The translations under genes and the position numbers were made by a program. The notes under the pieces are model-generated. The model was not told the DNA's origin and searched no databases. It saw nothing but the letters and a program-made list of their open reading frames with translations. From contig NZ_VFTZ01000002.1 of assembly GCF_006440775.1 (NCBI RefSeq), positions 248,001 to 312,000 on the forward strand: a stretch of 64,000 nt of DNA, in the 5' to 3' direction. Below, one piece after another: positions 50,905 to 59,179 of the stretch (within the stretch, counting starts at the first letter, position 1; every line of letters begins with the position of its first letter). Source of the stretch: Mesorhizobium sp. B2-7-2. Lineage in GTDB: Bacteria > Pseudomonadota > Alphaproteobacteria > Rhizobiales > Rhizobiaceae.

Positions 50905-52981
50905 TCTTCTTTTCTCCAAGCACCAGCAAGGCATCCGCGATCCAGGCGCCCTTGCCTTTGGCGCAGACAATCAGCGGGTTGATGTCGAGTTCCTCGATCT
51001 CGCCCTCGTTCTTCTGGACGAAGTCGGCAATACCGGCGATGGCGTCGATGGCGGCGTCGACGTCGGCCCTGGGCCGGCCGCGATAGCCTTCGAGGAGAGG
51101 ATAGAGCTTGAGCCCACGCAATGCCGCCTCGATGTCGTCGCGCGTCGCCGGCAGCATCAGGGTCACGCTGTCGCGCAACAGCTCGACCAGCACACCGCCG
51201 GTGCCGAGCGTCATCACCACGCCGAACATCGGGTCGCGGGTGAAGCCGACGATCAACTCGGCGACGCCGTCACGCACCATGCGCTCGGCATAGAGCCCAG
51301 TGCCGAGCGGCAAAAGGTCATGCGCGGCGGCGCTGACGGATTCGGCGTCCTTGAGGTTGAGCCGCACCGCGCCGACTTCCGATTTGTGCGTGACGCCAAG
51401 CGCCTTCAGCGCCACCGGGAAACCCAGCGTCATCGACGAAATCACCGCCTCGACCGCATTGGAGGCGCGCTCGCCCTTCGGCACCGGCAGGCCGGCGTTG
51501 ATCAGCCTCTCCTTGGCCTCGGCCTCGTCCGGCGTCACGCGTTTGGCTTCGGATGCGCCTGCCGCGGTGGTGTCGACCGGCTGCGCCTGCGGCTCGCGCC
51601 AGGCCCAGCCGATGAAGGCGGCGGCTTGGGCGGCGTCCATGGCTTCCGGGATGCCGAACAACGGCACCATGCCGCGCGCCATCAGGCCGGCGGTGTATTC
51701 CTCCGGCAGGTTTTCCGGCAGCGAGGAGACGATCGCCCCTTGCGCCTTGTTGGTCTTCAATGCAGCCTCGAAGGCGCGCAGCGTCGCCCACCAGTCGACG
51801 TCGGAACAGCGGTCCGGGCGCGGGAAGTCGAGCACCAGCATGTTGAGGTCGAAGCCGCCCGACACCATGGCGGTGAAGGTGGCCGTCATCGCCGGCTCGT
51901 TGTTCCAGATGAAGGTGTGGTAATCGAGCGGATTGGCGACCGCGACCAGCGGTCCGAGTGTCGATTTGACATGCGCGCGGTGCTCGGCCGTCAGTGCCGG
52001 GAAATGCACCCAGCGCCCCTCGGCGCTGTCCGCCATGACGGAGGCCTCGCCGCCCGAGCAGCTCATCGACGAGAGCCTGTAGCCGGGCAATGGTCCGGTG
52101 ATGTGCAGCAGCTTCAGCGCCTCGATGAAGGCGGGAATCGAATCGACGCGCGCGATGCCGAGACGCTTCAGGAAGGCGCCGGAGGCGGCGTCCGAGCCGG
52201 CCAGCGAGGCGGTGTGCGACACCGTCGCCTGCCGCGCCTGCTCCGAGCGGCCGACCTTCATGGCGATGATCGGCTTCTTCAATTCGCGGGCGCGCGCCGC
52301 CAGCCTTTCGAAGCCGGCGACCGAATCGAAAGCCTCGATATGCAGGCCGAGCGAGGTGACGCGCTCGTCCTCGATCAGGCCCAACGCCATTTCGGAGAGG
52401 CCGGTCTGCGCCTGGTTGCCGGCCGTCATCAGGAAGGCGATCGGCAGGCCGCGCTTCTGCATCGTCATGTTGATGGCGATGTTGGACGACTGGGTGATGA
52501 TGGCGACGCCCTTGCCGTCCTCGGCCAGCCTGATCCCGCCATGCTGGTCGGGCCAAAGCAACGCGCCGTCGGCATAGTTGATCAGGCCGTAGCAGTTTGG
52601 ACCGATGATCGGCATCTGGCCCGCGGCGGCGACGAGCTCGGCCTGCAGCCGCTCGCCGTCCTCGTCATAGGCCTCGGTCTCGAGGAAGCCGGCCGCAAAG
52701 CAGACGGCGCCGCCGGCGCCGCGCTCGGCCAGCGCCTTGATCACCTCAATGGTGAGATGCCGGTTGACGCCGACGAATGCAGCGTCCGGCGCTCCGGGCA
52801 ACTCGCCGACGGAGCGGTAGGCCTTGCGCCCGGCGACCTCGTCCTTGGTCGGATGCACCGGCCAGATCTCGCCGGCAAAGCCCATCTTGATCGACTGCGC
52901 CACGACGGCGGCGGCCTGCGCCCCGCCGAACACGGCGATTGATTTCGGGCGCAGGAGACGTTCGAGTTTATGCATGGTCAT
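50897..52981 (-). CDS. NDP-forming acyl-CoA synthetase (acetate--CoA ligase family)
   Basis: This 694-aa fused ligase has an N-terminal CoA-binding Rossmann domain (LLRPKSIAVFGGAQAAAVVAQSI), then the succinyl-CoA-ligase-like part with the phosphohistidine loop region SHTASLAGSDAASGAFLKRLG. The C-terminal ATP-grasp domain includes GFPVALKALGVTHKSEVGAVRLNL and EIEELDINPLIV. It makes a CoA thioester from a carboxylate using ATP (ADP-forming) and fits activation of carnitine, crotonobetaine or gamma-butyrobetaine in this operon; the substrate is inferred. A family E repeat separates it from the acyl-CoA dehydrogenase gene. Confidence 0.85.
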   Translation of the reverse strand: MTMHKLERLLRPKSIAVFGGAQAAAVVAQSIKMGFAGEIWPVHPTKDEVAGRKAYRSVGELPGAPDAAFVGVNRHLTIEVIKALAERGAGGAVCFAAGFLETEAYDEDGERLQAELVAAAGQMPIIGPNCYGLINYADGALLWPDQHGGIRLAEDGKGVAIITQSSNIAINMTMQKRGLPIAFLMTAGNQAQTGLSEMALGLIEDERVTSLGLHIEAFDSVAGFERLAARARELKKPIIAMKVGRSEQARQATVSHTASLAGSDAASGAFLKRLGIARVDSIPAFIEALKLLHITGPLPGYRLSSMSCSGGEASVMADSAEGRWVHFPALTAEHRAHVKSTLGPLVAVANPLDYHTFIWNNEPAMTATFTAMVSGGFDLNMLVLDFPRPDRCSDVDWWATLRAFEAALKTNKAQGAIVSSLPENLPEEYTAGLMARGMVPLFGIPEAMDAAQAAAFIGWAWREPQAQPVDTTAAGASEAKRVTPDEAEAKERLINAGLPVPKGERASNAVEAVISSMTLGFPVALKALGVTHKSEVGAVRLNLKDAESVSAAAHDLLPLGTGLYAERMVRDGVAELIVGFTRDPMFGVVMTLGTGGVLVELLRDSVTLMLPATRDDIEAALRGLKLYPLLEGYRGRPRADVDAAIDAIAGIADFVQKNEGEIEELDINPLIVCAKGKGAWIADALLVLGEKKNG

Positions 52982-52993
52982 CTTTTCGTTTGA

Positions 52994-53040
52994 GCGCGAT
53001 CTTGTCCAAAACCGGTCCCCGGTTTGGGGTAATCATGCTC
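52994..53040. repeat. Family E repeat, diverged copy
   Basis: GCGCGATCTTGTCCAAAACC...GGTAATCATGCTC corresponds, with changes, to the GCATGATC...GATCATGC palindrome at 31427-31475. It lies in the 58-base gap between the synthetase and acyl-CoA dehydrogenase genes. Confidence 0.55.
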
Positions 53041-54203
53041 TAACCTCCGAACGGACGCAGCAGCGCCCGCGAAATAATATGTCGCTGAATCTCCGACGTG
53101 CCTTCCCAGATGCGCTCGACGCGCGCGTCGCGCCAGATGCGCTCCAGCGGCAGGTCGTCCATCAGACCCATGCCGCCATGGATCTGGATGGCTTCGTCGG
53201 CGACAAAGGCCAGCATCTCCGTGGCCTTCAGCTTGGCCATCGCCATATCCTGGTCGGTGACGGTGCCCTGATCGTACTTCCAGCCGGCTTCGAAGACCAT
53301 CAGGTCCGCCGCCTTCAATTCCGTCGCCATGTCGGCGAGCTTGAACGAAACGCCCTGGAACTTGCCGATCTGCTGGCCGAACTGCTGGCGCTGCGCGGCA
53401 TATTCTATGGCGTGCGACAGCGCGCGTTCGGCGCGGCCGAGGCAGGTGGCGCCAACCTGGAGACGCGTCGCGCCGAGCCATGAATTCGCGACGTCGAATC
53501 CCTTATGCACTTCGCCGAGCACCTGGGAAGCCGGCAGCCGGCAGTCGTCGAATTCCAGGATCGAATTGGTATAGCCGCGATGCGAGACATTGCGGTAGCC
53601 GTCGCGCACGGTGAAGCCCTTGGTGCCCTTGTCGACGAAGAAGGCGGTGATCTTCTTGCGCTTGCCGCGCGGCGAATCCTCTTCGCCCGAGGCCATGAAA
53701 CAGATCGCGAAATCGGCGATGTCGGCATGCGAGATGAAATGCTTGGTGCCGTTGAGCACCCAGTCCGAGCCGTCCTGCACGGCGGTCGCCTTCATGCCGC
53801 GCAGATCGGAGCCGGCGCCGGGTTCCGTCATCGCCAGGCAGTCCGACTTCTCGCCGCGAATGCAGGGAAAGAGGTATTTCTCGCGCTGCTCCGGCGTGCC
53901 GGCGAGCAGGATGTTGGACGGACGCGCCACGCAGGTCCAGTGCAGCGCGTAATTGGCGCGGCCAAGCTCCTTCTCGTAGAGCAGCCAGCTTACCGTATCG
54001 AGGCCAGCGCCACCGACATCGGCCGGCATGTTGGCGGCATAAAGCCCGGCCCCGATCGCCTTCGCCTTCAATTCGTCGATCAGCTCGCGGCGCAGCACGC
54101 CGGTGCGCTCCACCTCGCGCTCATGCGGGTAGAGTTCGTTCTCGACGAAGGCGCGCGTGGTCTCGACGATGAGCTTCTGTTCTTCCGAAAGACCGAAATG
54201 CAT
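53040..54203 (-). CDS. Acyl-CoA dehydrogenase (crotonobetainyl-CoA reductase-like candidate)
   Basis: This 387-aa flavoenzyme has FAD/substrate motifs LAMTEPGAGSDLRGMKATAV, WVLNGTKHFISHADIADFAI and RQQFGQQIGKFQGVSFKLADM, and the C-terminal IQIHGGMGLMDDLPLERIWRDARVERIWEGTSEIQRHIIS with the catalytic-Glu region. It oxidises or reduces an acyl-CoA at the alpha-beta bond. Placed four bases after the carnitine-dehydrogenase-like gene, it probably works on betaine acyl-CoA thioesters; ordinary short-chain acyl-CoA is the alternative. Confidence 0.88.
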   Translation of the reverse strand: MHFGLSEEQKLIVETTRAFVENELYPHEREVERTGVLRRELIDELKAKAIGAGLYAANMPADVGGAGLDTVSWLLYEKELGRANYALHWTCVARPSNILLAGTPEQREKYLFPCIRGEKSDCLAMTEPGAGSDLRGMKATAVQDGSDWVLNGTKHFISHADIADFAICFMASGEEDSPRGKRKKITAFFVDKGTKGFTVRDGYRNVSHRGYTNSILEFDDCRLPASQVLGEVHKGFDVANSWLGATRLQVGATCLGRAERALSHAIEYAAQRQQFGQQIGKFQGVSFKLADMATELKAADLMVFEAGWKYDQGTVTDQDMAMAKLKATEMLAFVADEAIQIHGGMGLMDDLPLERIWRDARVERIWEGTSEIQRHIISRALLRPFGG

Positions 54204-54207
54204 TGCC

Positions 54208-55329
54208 TCAGCCCTTCTTCTTGCTCTTCTTCGCCTTGTCGGCCTTGGCGGACTTCTCAGCCTTTGCCGGCTTGGCTGCCTTCTTCGCCGGTTTGGCCTT
54301 TGCGGGAGCCTTGATAAAGGTCTCCTTCGCCGCCAGCTTGGCGAGCTGCCTAGTATAGTCCTTGTGCAGCGCGCCGGCGCCCCAGCCCTTGCCCTTGTTC
54401 TGCTTCGACAGCGCTTCCATGATCGCGACCAGATTGTCGTCGCGGATCTTCTCCAATTCGCGGATCGACAGGCCGTGCGCCTGCTCGTCCGACTGCGTGG
54501 CGATCAGGTCGACCAGCTCGTCATTGAACTCGGGCACGTCCATCAGCTTGGTCCACGGCCATTTCAGGCAAGGTCCGAACTGCGCCATGAAGTGGCGCAT
54601 GCCGGCCTCGCCGCCGGCGACGCGATAGACCTGGAACATGCCCATCTGCGCCCAGCGCAGGCCGAAGGAATAGCGCATGATGTCATCGAGTTCCTCGACG
54701 GTGCAGATACCGTCCTTGACCAGCCACAGCGCCTCGCGCCATGCGGCCTCGAGCAGGCGGTCGCCGACAAAGGCCTCGATCTCCTTGCGCACCACCACCG
54801 GCTTCATGCCGATCGAGGCGTAGAGCTCCTTGGCCACCTCGATCGCCTCCGGGAAAGTCTGCTCGCCGCCGACGATCTCGACCAGCGGCAGCAGATAGAC
54901 CGGGTTGAACGGATGGCCGACCACCAGCCGCTCCGGGTGCTTCCTCATCGCCACCTGCATGTCGGTCGGCTTGATGCCGGAGGTCGACGAGCCGACAATG
55001 GCGTTGGCCGGCGCGTGCGCGTCGATCTCGGCCAGCACCTTGTGCTTGAGGTCGAGCCGCTCCGGCACGCTTTCCTGGATGAAGTCGGCGTCGGCAACCG
55101 CCTCGGCGATGGTCTTGGCGAAGGTGAGCTTGCCTTCCTTGGGCAGGCCGGCGGGCAGCATCTGCTTGTAGGCCCGCCTCGCGCCCTTCATCACCTCGCC
55201 CACCTTGCGCGAGGCTTCCGGATCCGGATCGAAGATCGACACGTCGATGCCGTTCAAGAGCAGCCGCGCCACCCAGCCGGCGCCGATGACACCGCCGCCG
55301 ATGGCGGCCGCCTTGTTGATGATGCTCAT
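54208..55329 (-). CDS. L-carnitine dehydrogenase-like 3-hydroxyacyl dehydrogenase with a Lys/Ala-rich tail
   Basis: This 373-aa NAD enzyme has the Rossmann motif AAIGGGVIGAGWVARLLLNG at residues 7-26, FIQESVPERLDLKHKVLAEID, the IVGSSTSGIKPTDMQ serine motif and GHPFNPVYLLPLVEIVGG with the catalytic His. This set is typical of L-carnitine dehydrogenase, which oxidises carnitine to 3-dehydrocarnitine. The body ends near residue 335. The last 35 or so residues are almost only Lys, Ala, Pro and Ser (AKAKPAKKAAKPAKAEKSAK and on), a histone-H1-like tail not expected in this family. It lies five bases after the HD-domain gene. Confidence 0.87.
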   Translation of the reverse strand: MSIINKAAAIGGGVIGAGWVARLLLNGIDVSIFDPDPEASRKVGEVMKGARRAYKQMLPAGLPKEGKLTFAKTIAEAVADADFIQESVPERLDLKHKVLAEIDAHAPANAIVGSSTSGIKPTDMQVAMRKHPERLVVGHPFNPVYLLPLVEIVGGEQTFPEAIEVAKELYASIGMKPVVVRKEIEAFVGDRLLEAAWREALWLVKDGICTVEELDDIMRYSFGLRWAQMGMFQVYRVAGGEAGMRHFMAQFGPCLKWPWTKLMDVPEFNDELVDLIATQSDEQAHGLSIRELEKIRDDNLVAIMEALSKQNKGKGWGAGALHKDYTRQLAKLAAKETFIKAPAKAKPAKKAAKPAKAEKSAKADKAKKSKKKG

Positions 55330-55334
55330 GCTTG

Positions 55335-55958
55335 TCAGGCTCCGGTTCTCGTCTTGGCTGTTTCGGGGTCGGTGAGGGCCACACGGTCGCCGGTGCGGAT
55401 CACCGCCGGATCGTAGGCCTTGCGGGCGAACACTTCGAGCACGAAGGGCCGGAAGAACTCGACCGGCAGCGTCTCGTAGTCGGGATCGAAGCTCGACTGG
55501 TCCCATCGCTCGCAGAACTGGTCGCAGTCGTCGAAATAGAGGTGGCCGGCGAAGCGGTCGCGGGCATGGCGGTTGCCGCCCAGATGATGCGCGTAATAGA
55601 GGCGCTGGAAATCGCCGTGCTTCTCCACCACCCAGGTGCATTGCTCGCGCACGAAGGGTTTCAGGATCGCAGCCGCGTATTCGTCGTGGTTGTAGGGCGC
55701 GTAGATGTCGCCGATGTCGTGCAGCAGCGCGCAGGCGATCCAGTCGGTGTCGGCGCCGTCGCGCCAGGCGCGCGTCGCCGCCTGCAGCGAATGGCCGAGT
55801 CGGGTGATCTTGTAGCCCGACAGGCCCTCGTCGAGCTGCACGAGCGCGTCGAGCAGCCGGTCGCCGGTCTTGGCGGCATAGTCGATCTCATGGGCGGTCA
55901 GGAATTTGTAGTCTTCCTTGTCGCCGTCCTTCATCGCGGTGAATTTGACGGTAGCCAT
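55335..55958 (-). CDS. HD-domain protein, possible PhnZ/MIOX-like di-iron oxygenase
   Basis: This 207-aa cytosolic HD-fold protein has ligands visible in order: H in LGHSLQAATRAWRDGA, HD in ACALLHDIGDIYAPYNHDEYAA, H in VEKHGDFQRLYYAHHLGGNRHARD, and the C-terminal CERWDQSSFDPDYETLP. It could be a phosphohydrolase, but length and the HSLQ-x-A / LLHDIGD / W-D-Q-x-SFD order resemble the PhnZ/TmpB oxygenase branch of HD proteins. ATG 55958 has a GGGGGG six bases upstream. It sits between the BKACE and carnitine-dehydrogenase genes with gaps of 14 and 5 bases, so a catabolic role is likely. Confidence 0.75.
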   Translation of the reverse strand: MATVKFTAMKDGDKEDYKFLTAHEIDYAAKTGDRLLDALVQLDEGLSGYKITRLGHSLQAATRAWRDGADTDWIACALLHDIGDIYAPYNHDEYAAAILKPFVREQCTWVVEKHGDFQRLYYAHHLGGNRHARDRFAGHLYFDDCDQFCERWDQSSFDPDYETLPVEFFRPFVLEVFARKAYDPAVIRTGDRVALTDPETAKTRTGA

Positions 55959-55972
55959 CTGCACCCCCCAAA

Positions 55973-56890
55973 CTATGCTGCAATCGGCGCCCGCTTGGTC
56001 AGGTTGAGCTTCTTGCGCACTTCCTCAGGTCCAAGCACACGCGCGCCGAGATTGGTGACGATGCTGGCCGCGCGTTCGACCAGCTGCGCGTTGGTGGCCA
56101 GCACGCCCTTGTCGAGCCACAGATTGTCTTCCAGGCCGACGCGGACATTGCCGCCGGCAAGCACGGCCGCCGCCGCATAGGCCATCTGGTTGCGGCCGAT
56201 CGAGAAGGCCGACCAGTTCCAGGTCGAGGGCACGTTGTTGACCATCGCCATGAAGGTGTTGAGGTCGTCCGGCGCCCCCCATGGCACACCCATGCAGAGC
56301 TGCACCAGCGCGTCGGAATCGAGCACCTTTTCCTCGACCAGCTGCCTGGCGAACCACAGATGTCCGGTGTCGAAGGCCTCGATCTCAGGCTTGACGCCCA
56401 GCGCCGTCATCATGCCGCCCATGGCGCGCAGCATGCCGGGCGTGTTGGTCATCACATAGTCGGCCTCGGCGAAGTTCATCGTGCCGCAGTCCAGTGTGCA
56501 GATCTCCGGCAGGCACTGGCGCACATGTTCCATGCGGTTGGTGGCGCCGCCCATGTCGGTGCCCTTCTCGTTGAGCGGCAACGGCGCTTCCGGCGAGCCA
56601 AACACCATGTCGCCGCCCATGCCGGCGGTGAGGTTCAGCACCACGTCGACATTCGCCTCGCGGATGCGCTCGGTCACCTCGCGGTAGAGATGCACGTCGC
56701 GCCTCGGCTTGCCGGTCTCGGGGTCGCGCACATGGCAATGGACGATCGCGGCACCCGCCTTGGCGGCGTCGATCGCCGAATCGGCGATCTGCTTGGGCGA
56801 GCGCGGCACATGCGGGCTGCGGTCCTGCGTGCCGCCGGAGCCGGTCACGGCACAGGTAATGAAGACCTCGCGGTTCATCGCAAGCGGCAT
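55973..56890 (-). CDS. BKACE family enzyme, probable 3-dehydrocarnitine cleavage enzyme
   Basis: This 305-aa zinc-dependent TIM-barrel of the beta-keto acid cleavage family has ITCAVTGSGGTQDRSPHVPRSPKQIADSAIDAAKAGAAIVHCHVRDPETG with the HxH metal motif, then the ELD-like CTLDCGTMNF and the C-terminal RVGLEDNLWLDKG with its Glu ligand. It condenses a beta-keto acid with acetyl-CoA to acetoacetate and a new CoA ester. Beside a carnitine-dehydrogenase-like gene the substrate is most likely 3-dehydrocarnitine, giving betainyl-CoA. AGGA precedes ATG 56890. It is the first gene of the operon, facing the AraC-type regulator. Confidence 0.87.
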   Translation of the reverse strand: MPLAMNREVFITCAVTGSGGTQDRSPHVPRSPKQIADSAIDAAKAGAAIVHCHVRDPETGKPRRDVHLYREVTERIREANVDVVLNLTAGMGGDMVFGSPEAPLPLNEKGTDMGGATNRMEHVRQCLPEICTLDCGTMNFAEADYVMTNTPGMLRAMGGMMTALGVKPEIEAFDTGHLWFARQLVEEKVLDSDALVQLCMGVPWGAPDDLNTFMAMVNNVPSTWNWSAFSIGRNQMAYAAAAVLAGGNVRVGLEDNLWLDKGVLATNAQLVERAASIVTNLGARVLGPEEVRKKLNLTKRAPIAA

Positions 56891-57021
56891 TTTGATCCTC
56901 CCAGATTCGATCGGCCATGCATGCCATCCAGAAGCGGGAGCCGATAGCGGCACGGCATGCACGGCAATTCACCAAGAATGCCCTACTTGTCGGAAACTGT
57001 TTTGCGTTTTACGAAGGTCTC

Positions 57022-58002
57022 ATGATCAAAAGCGAAAAGCCGACCATCTTTCGGTCCGAGCGCGGGACGCTCAAGGTTACGCTCCTGGTGTTCTCGGGGT
57101 CGTCGATCATGTGCGTGGCCTCGGCCGTCGATCCTTTGCGCGCCGCAAACCGCATCTCAGGCGAGATGCTGTTCGATTTCAAGCTGGTCTCGGTCACCGG
57201 CGAGGCGCCGGTCACGACATGCGGCCTTCCCGTGGCTGTCAGCGGCCGCTTCGACGCGGGCGAGGCCACCGACATGCTGGTCGTCGTCGCCGGCTTCGGC
57301 ACGCAGAACTACGCCACCTCGGCATTGCTCGCGGGCTTGCGCAGGGCAGCGCGCGCTGCCCGCGCCTGTGGCGGTGTCGAGGCGGGCACCTGGCTGGTGG
57401 CGCGCGCCGGCCTGCTCGAGGGCCGCAGCGCCACCACGCATTGGGAAGACATGGAGGATTTCTCCGCCGCCTTTCCGGGCGTCGACGTGCGGCCGGACCG
57501 CTATGTCATCGACGGACCGGTCTTCACCTCCGGCGGCGCCTCGCCGACCTTCGACCTGATGCTGCATCTGGTCCGCACCAGGCTTGGCATGGCCGCCGCA
57601 CTCGATGTGGCGAGCGTCTTCATCTACGACCAGGCGCGCGCCGCAACGGACGCGCAGCCGCTGGTCTCGCTCGGCCGGCTCGATGGCTACGATCCCAGGC
57701 TCGCCCAGGCGATCCGGCTGATGGAAGCCCATGTCGACCAGCCGCTCACCATCGACGCCGTGGCAAAACGCGCCGGTGTCACGGCAAGAACGCTGGAAAG
57801 CGTTTTTCGCAAGTCGATCGGCGAGACCCCCGGCGCCTATTATCTCAGGCTGCGCCTCAGCGCCGCCCGCCGTCTGGTGGTCGATACGCGCATTGCCATG
57901 GCGGACATCGCCGGGCGTACGGGCTTTTCATCTGCCGCGGCATTTTCCAGGGCATTTTCAAGGGCTTTCGGCGAGGCGCCGGTCAGGCTTCGGCGCGGTT
58001 GA
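57022..58002 (+). CDS. GlxA/CdhR-type AraC family regulator
   Basis: This 326-aa activator has an N-terminal DJ-1/PfpI-like amidotransferase-fold domain (about residues 15-190; VTLLVFSGSSIMCVASAVDPLRAANR, VVVAGFGTQNYATSALLAGL) and a C-terminal AraC HTH (about 225-326; RLMEAHVDQPLTIDAVAKRAGVTARTLESVFRKSIGETPGAYYLRLRLSAARRL, IAGRTGFSSAAAFSRAFSRAFG). CdhR, GbdR and related regulators of carnitine and betaine genes have this build, and the gene is divergent from the BKACE operon. The 3' end overlaps the convergent HAD gene by 20 bases. Confidence 0.88.
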   Translation: MIKSEKPTIFRSERGTLKVTLLVFSGSSIMCVASAVDPLRAANRISGEMLFDFKLVSVTGEAPVTTCGLPVAVSGRFDAGEATDMLVVVAGFGTQNYATSALLAGLRRAARAARACGGVEAGTWLVARAGLLEGRSATTHWEDMEDFSAAFPGVDVRPDRYVIDGPVFTSGGASPTFDLMLHLVRTRLGMAAALDVASVFIYDQARAATDAQPLVSLGRLDGYDPRLAQAIRLMEAHVDQPLTIDAVAKRAGVTARTLESVFRKSIGETPGAYYLRLRLSAARRLVVDTRIAMADIAGRTGFSSAAAFSRAFSRAFGEAPVRLRRG

Positions 58003-58756
58003 GAATCCAGTCTGTCGCGGCGGCGAGGTCATCGACCACTGCCGTCGGAGCCGGATCGTATTGCGTTTCGTCGTTGGGTCGGTACTTGCCGGTTCGCACG
58101 AGCAGCGCCGCGCCGAGGCCGGCGCGCAGCGCGCCGGCGACATCGCTCTCCGCGTCGTCGCCGACCATGACCGCATCGGCCGCAGGGCAGTTCAAATCGG
58201 CAAGCGCCGAATGGAAGAAATCCGCCGACGGCTTGCCGAGCACGACGGGGCTTCGGCCGCTGGCGAATTCGAGGGCCGCAACGAAGGCGCCGGCGTCGAG
58301 GCTGAGTTGGCCATCCGCATCCTTGAAGATGCGGTTGGTGGCCAAAGCCACAAAATCGGCACCGGCGGATAACACGCGGAAAGCACGGTTGAGACTGGCG
58401 TAGCCGAACGCCTCCCCGGCATCGCCGACGACGACCGCCTTGCCGCTTCCTCCCTCCAGGCCCGAAAACTCTGCTTCGAGATCGGGATGGACGAGCAGAT
58501 GCGGCTCGCGGCCATGCCTGCGCAACCATTCGATCGCAGCGCGCGCCGGCGTCAGCAATTCTTCATCCGCAACTTCGATGCCCATGGCGGCAAGTTGCGC
58601 GACGATCTTGCTGCGCGGCGAGCGTGTCGTGTTGCTGACAAAGCGGAGCGGCAGGCCGGCCTTGCGCAAACGCTCGACCGCGGTCACGGCACCTGCGATC
58701 GGGGTATCGCCATCATAGACGACACCCACAAGATCAAGCAGCACCGCGCGTATCAT
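57983..58756 (-). CDS. HAD-family phosphatase, LHPP type
   Basis: This 257-aa HAD hydrolase has the nucleophile motif VLLDLVGVVYDG near the N-terminus, motif II RFVSNTTRSP, motif III in VVLGKPSADFFHSAL and motif IV MVGDDAESDVAGALRAGLGAALLVRTGKY. The second Asp of the usual DxD is Val, as LHPP-like proteins (DxS) also deviate. That argues for a phosphoamidase or pyrophosphatase-like activity rather than a typical sugar phosphatase. It overlaps the regulator gene at its 3' end. Confidence 0.85.
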   Translation of the reverse strand: MIRAVLLDLVGVVYDGDTPIAGAVTAVERLRKAGLPLRFVSNTTRSPRSKIVAQLAAMGIEVADEELLTPARAAIEWLRRHGREPHLLVHPDLEAEFSGLEGGSGKAVVVGDAGEAFGYASLNRAFRVLSAGADFVALATNRIFKDADGQLSLDAGAFVAALEFASGRSPVVLGKPSADFFHSALADLNCPAADAVMVGDDAESDVAGALRAGLGAALLVRTGKYRPNDETQYDPAPTAVVDDLAAATDWILNRAEA

Positions 58757-58804
58757 CGGTGCAGGATGGAGAAGCCACCTCTTTTCGTCAAATCACGGGA
58801 ATTG

Positions 58805-59008
58805 TCAGGCGGCGTCGCGGCCTTCGCCGACGATGCGCGTGCGCATGCTCTTGGCCAGCGCCGTTTCCAGCCGCGCGGCGACCGCGCGGTCCCATTCATT
58901 TGTCTTGCGGCCGCCGTCCTTCGAATGCGGCAACGCCATCAGCCGGTCGATGATCGATCCAGTTTCACCGGACGAAAGCAGGGCGTCGATCTCGCGTTCA
59001 TGCTGCAT
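58805..59008 (-). CDS. Small hypothetical protein
   Basis: This 67-aa charged protein (begins MQHEREIDALLSSGETGSII, then DRLMALPHSKDGGRKTNEWD) has an AAGGAGG ribosome-binding site about nine bases before ATG 59008, so it is probably expressed. It has no signal peptide, no cysteine and no domain that I recognise. It lies 48 bases upstream of the HAD gene on the same strand and may be co-transcribed with it. Confidence 0.6.
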   Translation of the reverse strand: MQHEREIDALLSSGETGSIIDRLMALPHSKDGGRKTNEWDRAVAARLETALAKSMRTRIVGEGRDAA

Positions 59009-59110
59009 ATCGGTTCGCCTCCTTCTTCTTCACCCGCCACAGGAGCCACGTTTATACGAGTTCCGTGACGGCTGTTTGAAGGCAAGAGCGGGGCGATTAA
59101 GGGGCGGCTC

Positions 59111-59141
59111 GGGGCAAAACCTTGTCGTGAAGTTCTGCCCC
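59111..59141 (-). terminator. Hairpin after xylA
   Basis: GGGGCAAAAC / GTTCTGCCCC form a ten-base stem with one mismatch about 40 bases past the xylA stop. There is no T-run, so it may be a weak or Rho-assisted terminator, or an mRNA-stabilising stem. The rest of 59009-59179 has no gene. Confidence 0.45.
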
Positions 59142-59179
59142 GCGCGAACGCTATACGGTCGGGCATTCCGCCTGAGCGA

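Noticed and set aside
50705..52942. A 745-codon plus-strand frame antisense to the acyl-CoA synthetase
   Set aside because: It is a shadow frame; the minus-strand product has complete CoA-binding and ATP-grasp motifs.
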